From: JAXMBX01 sp046349635
Lineage (GTDB): Bacteria > Planctomycetota > Planctomycetia > Planctomycetales > Planctomycetaceae
NCBI GenBank assembly: GCA_046349635.1
Contig: JAXMBX010000004.1
Coordinates: 62,001-126,000, forward strand
Direction of reading: 5' to 3'
DNA length: 64,000 bases
Shown here: piece by piece, positions 63,906 through 64,000 of the stretch
Layout of the letters: each line of letters begins with the position of its first letter
Numbering within the stretch: position 1 is the first letter of the stretch
Notes under the pieces: generated by a model
The model's database searches: none
The model's input: the letters and a program-made list of their open reading frames with translations, nothing else
What the model was told of the DNA's origin: nothing
Program-made: the position numbers and the translations under genes

Positions 63906-64000
63906 AGCGCGTCCGCTCATTCTCTACAGTTCCTCAGGGAATTCCCGCCGCGTGGTTACCGCCTGTTGCAACCGCGCGAGACGTTATGGGATCCGCCCCG
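63832..64000 (+). CDS. imuB: ImuB Y-family polymerase-like protein, 3' end beyond the window
   Basis: ATG 63832 opens MQRVLSVWFPNWSVQRRQWQ, then PDLKARPLILYSS and RRVVTACCNRARRYGIRP, the usual ImuB N-terminus. Only 56 residues are inside the window. ImuB is a catalytically dead Y-family protein that links ImuA and DnaE2 to the beta clamp. The start lies inside the imuA reading frame. Confidence 0.85.
   Translation, partial: MQRVLSVWFPNWSVQRRQWQRPDLKARPLILYSSSGNSRRVVTACCNRARRYGIRP

Overview
The window looks like a stretch of chromosome from a planctomycete (Planctomycetales-like), with G+C in the high fifties by eye. The support for this is two giant surface proteins that both carry the planctomycete-type N-terminal leader ending in an LE-x-R-x-LL motif (VLETRELLS and PLEERVLLA), a MoxR / DUF58 / BatA-like / VWA gene block next to squalene-cyclase-repeat proteins, and an imuA-imuB pair. 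No rRNA, tRNA, CRISPR array or phage genes were seen.

Layout. 1-2.5 kb: chemotaxis genes cheC (cut by the window edge), cheD, cheY and cheB on the + strand. 2.6-13.4 kb: a minus-strand operon for a group 3b (NADP-linked, HyhBGSL-type) NiFe hydrogenase, read as cNMP-binding protein, beta, gamma, small and large subunits, maturation protease, hypA, hypB, hypF, hypC, hypD, hypE. 13.7-20.2 kb: a divergent N-ATPase operon atpDCQRBEFAG, whose c subunit carries Na+ ligands, followed by an acetyl-CoA hydrolase/CoA-transferase gene. 21.9-35.4 kb: a 2483-residue beta-propeller surface protein, a secreted alpha/beta hydrolase, and a roughly 1590-residue surface metalloprotease. 35.9-44.0 kb: an anaerobic redox block on the minus strand (ferredoxin-NADP reductase-like flavoprotein, DHOD-like protein, pyruvate:ferredoxin oxidoreductase, protoglobin-like protein, short-form Hcp). 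44.8-51.4 kb: a GH106-like glycosidase, then a scrambled accessory region with a 0.6-kb direct repeat, an IS630 remnant and degraded tandem paralogues of a cyclase-repeat protein. 51.4-62.7 kb: moxR, DUF58, two large VWA/membrane proteins and a ~1330-residue membrane/coiled-coil protein. 63.2 kb to end: imuA and the start of imuB.

How the parts fit. The group 3b hydrogenase, its full hyp set, a sodium-type N-ATPase, a CoA-transferase, PFOR and an FNR-like flavoprotein together suggest a facultative fermentative energy module. Hcp and the protoglobin-like protein add a probable nitrosative or oxygen stress arm. nifJ and hcp share a similar long inverted repeat about 120-165 bp upstream of their starts, so they may be co-regulated.

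Caution. Many genes (hypE, hypD, hydrogenase small and gamma subunits, the metalloprotease C-terminus, moxR, DUF58, the 1330-residue protein) are broken by single-base indels, often at G/C runs. Conserved residues and 4-nt gene overlaps reappear when the frames are joined. I therefore treat most of these as probable sequencing errors, not decayed genes. The cyclase-repeat paralogues at 48-50 kb look like real decay.
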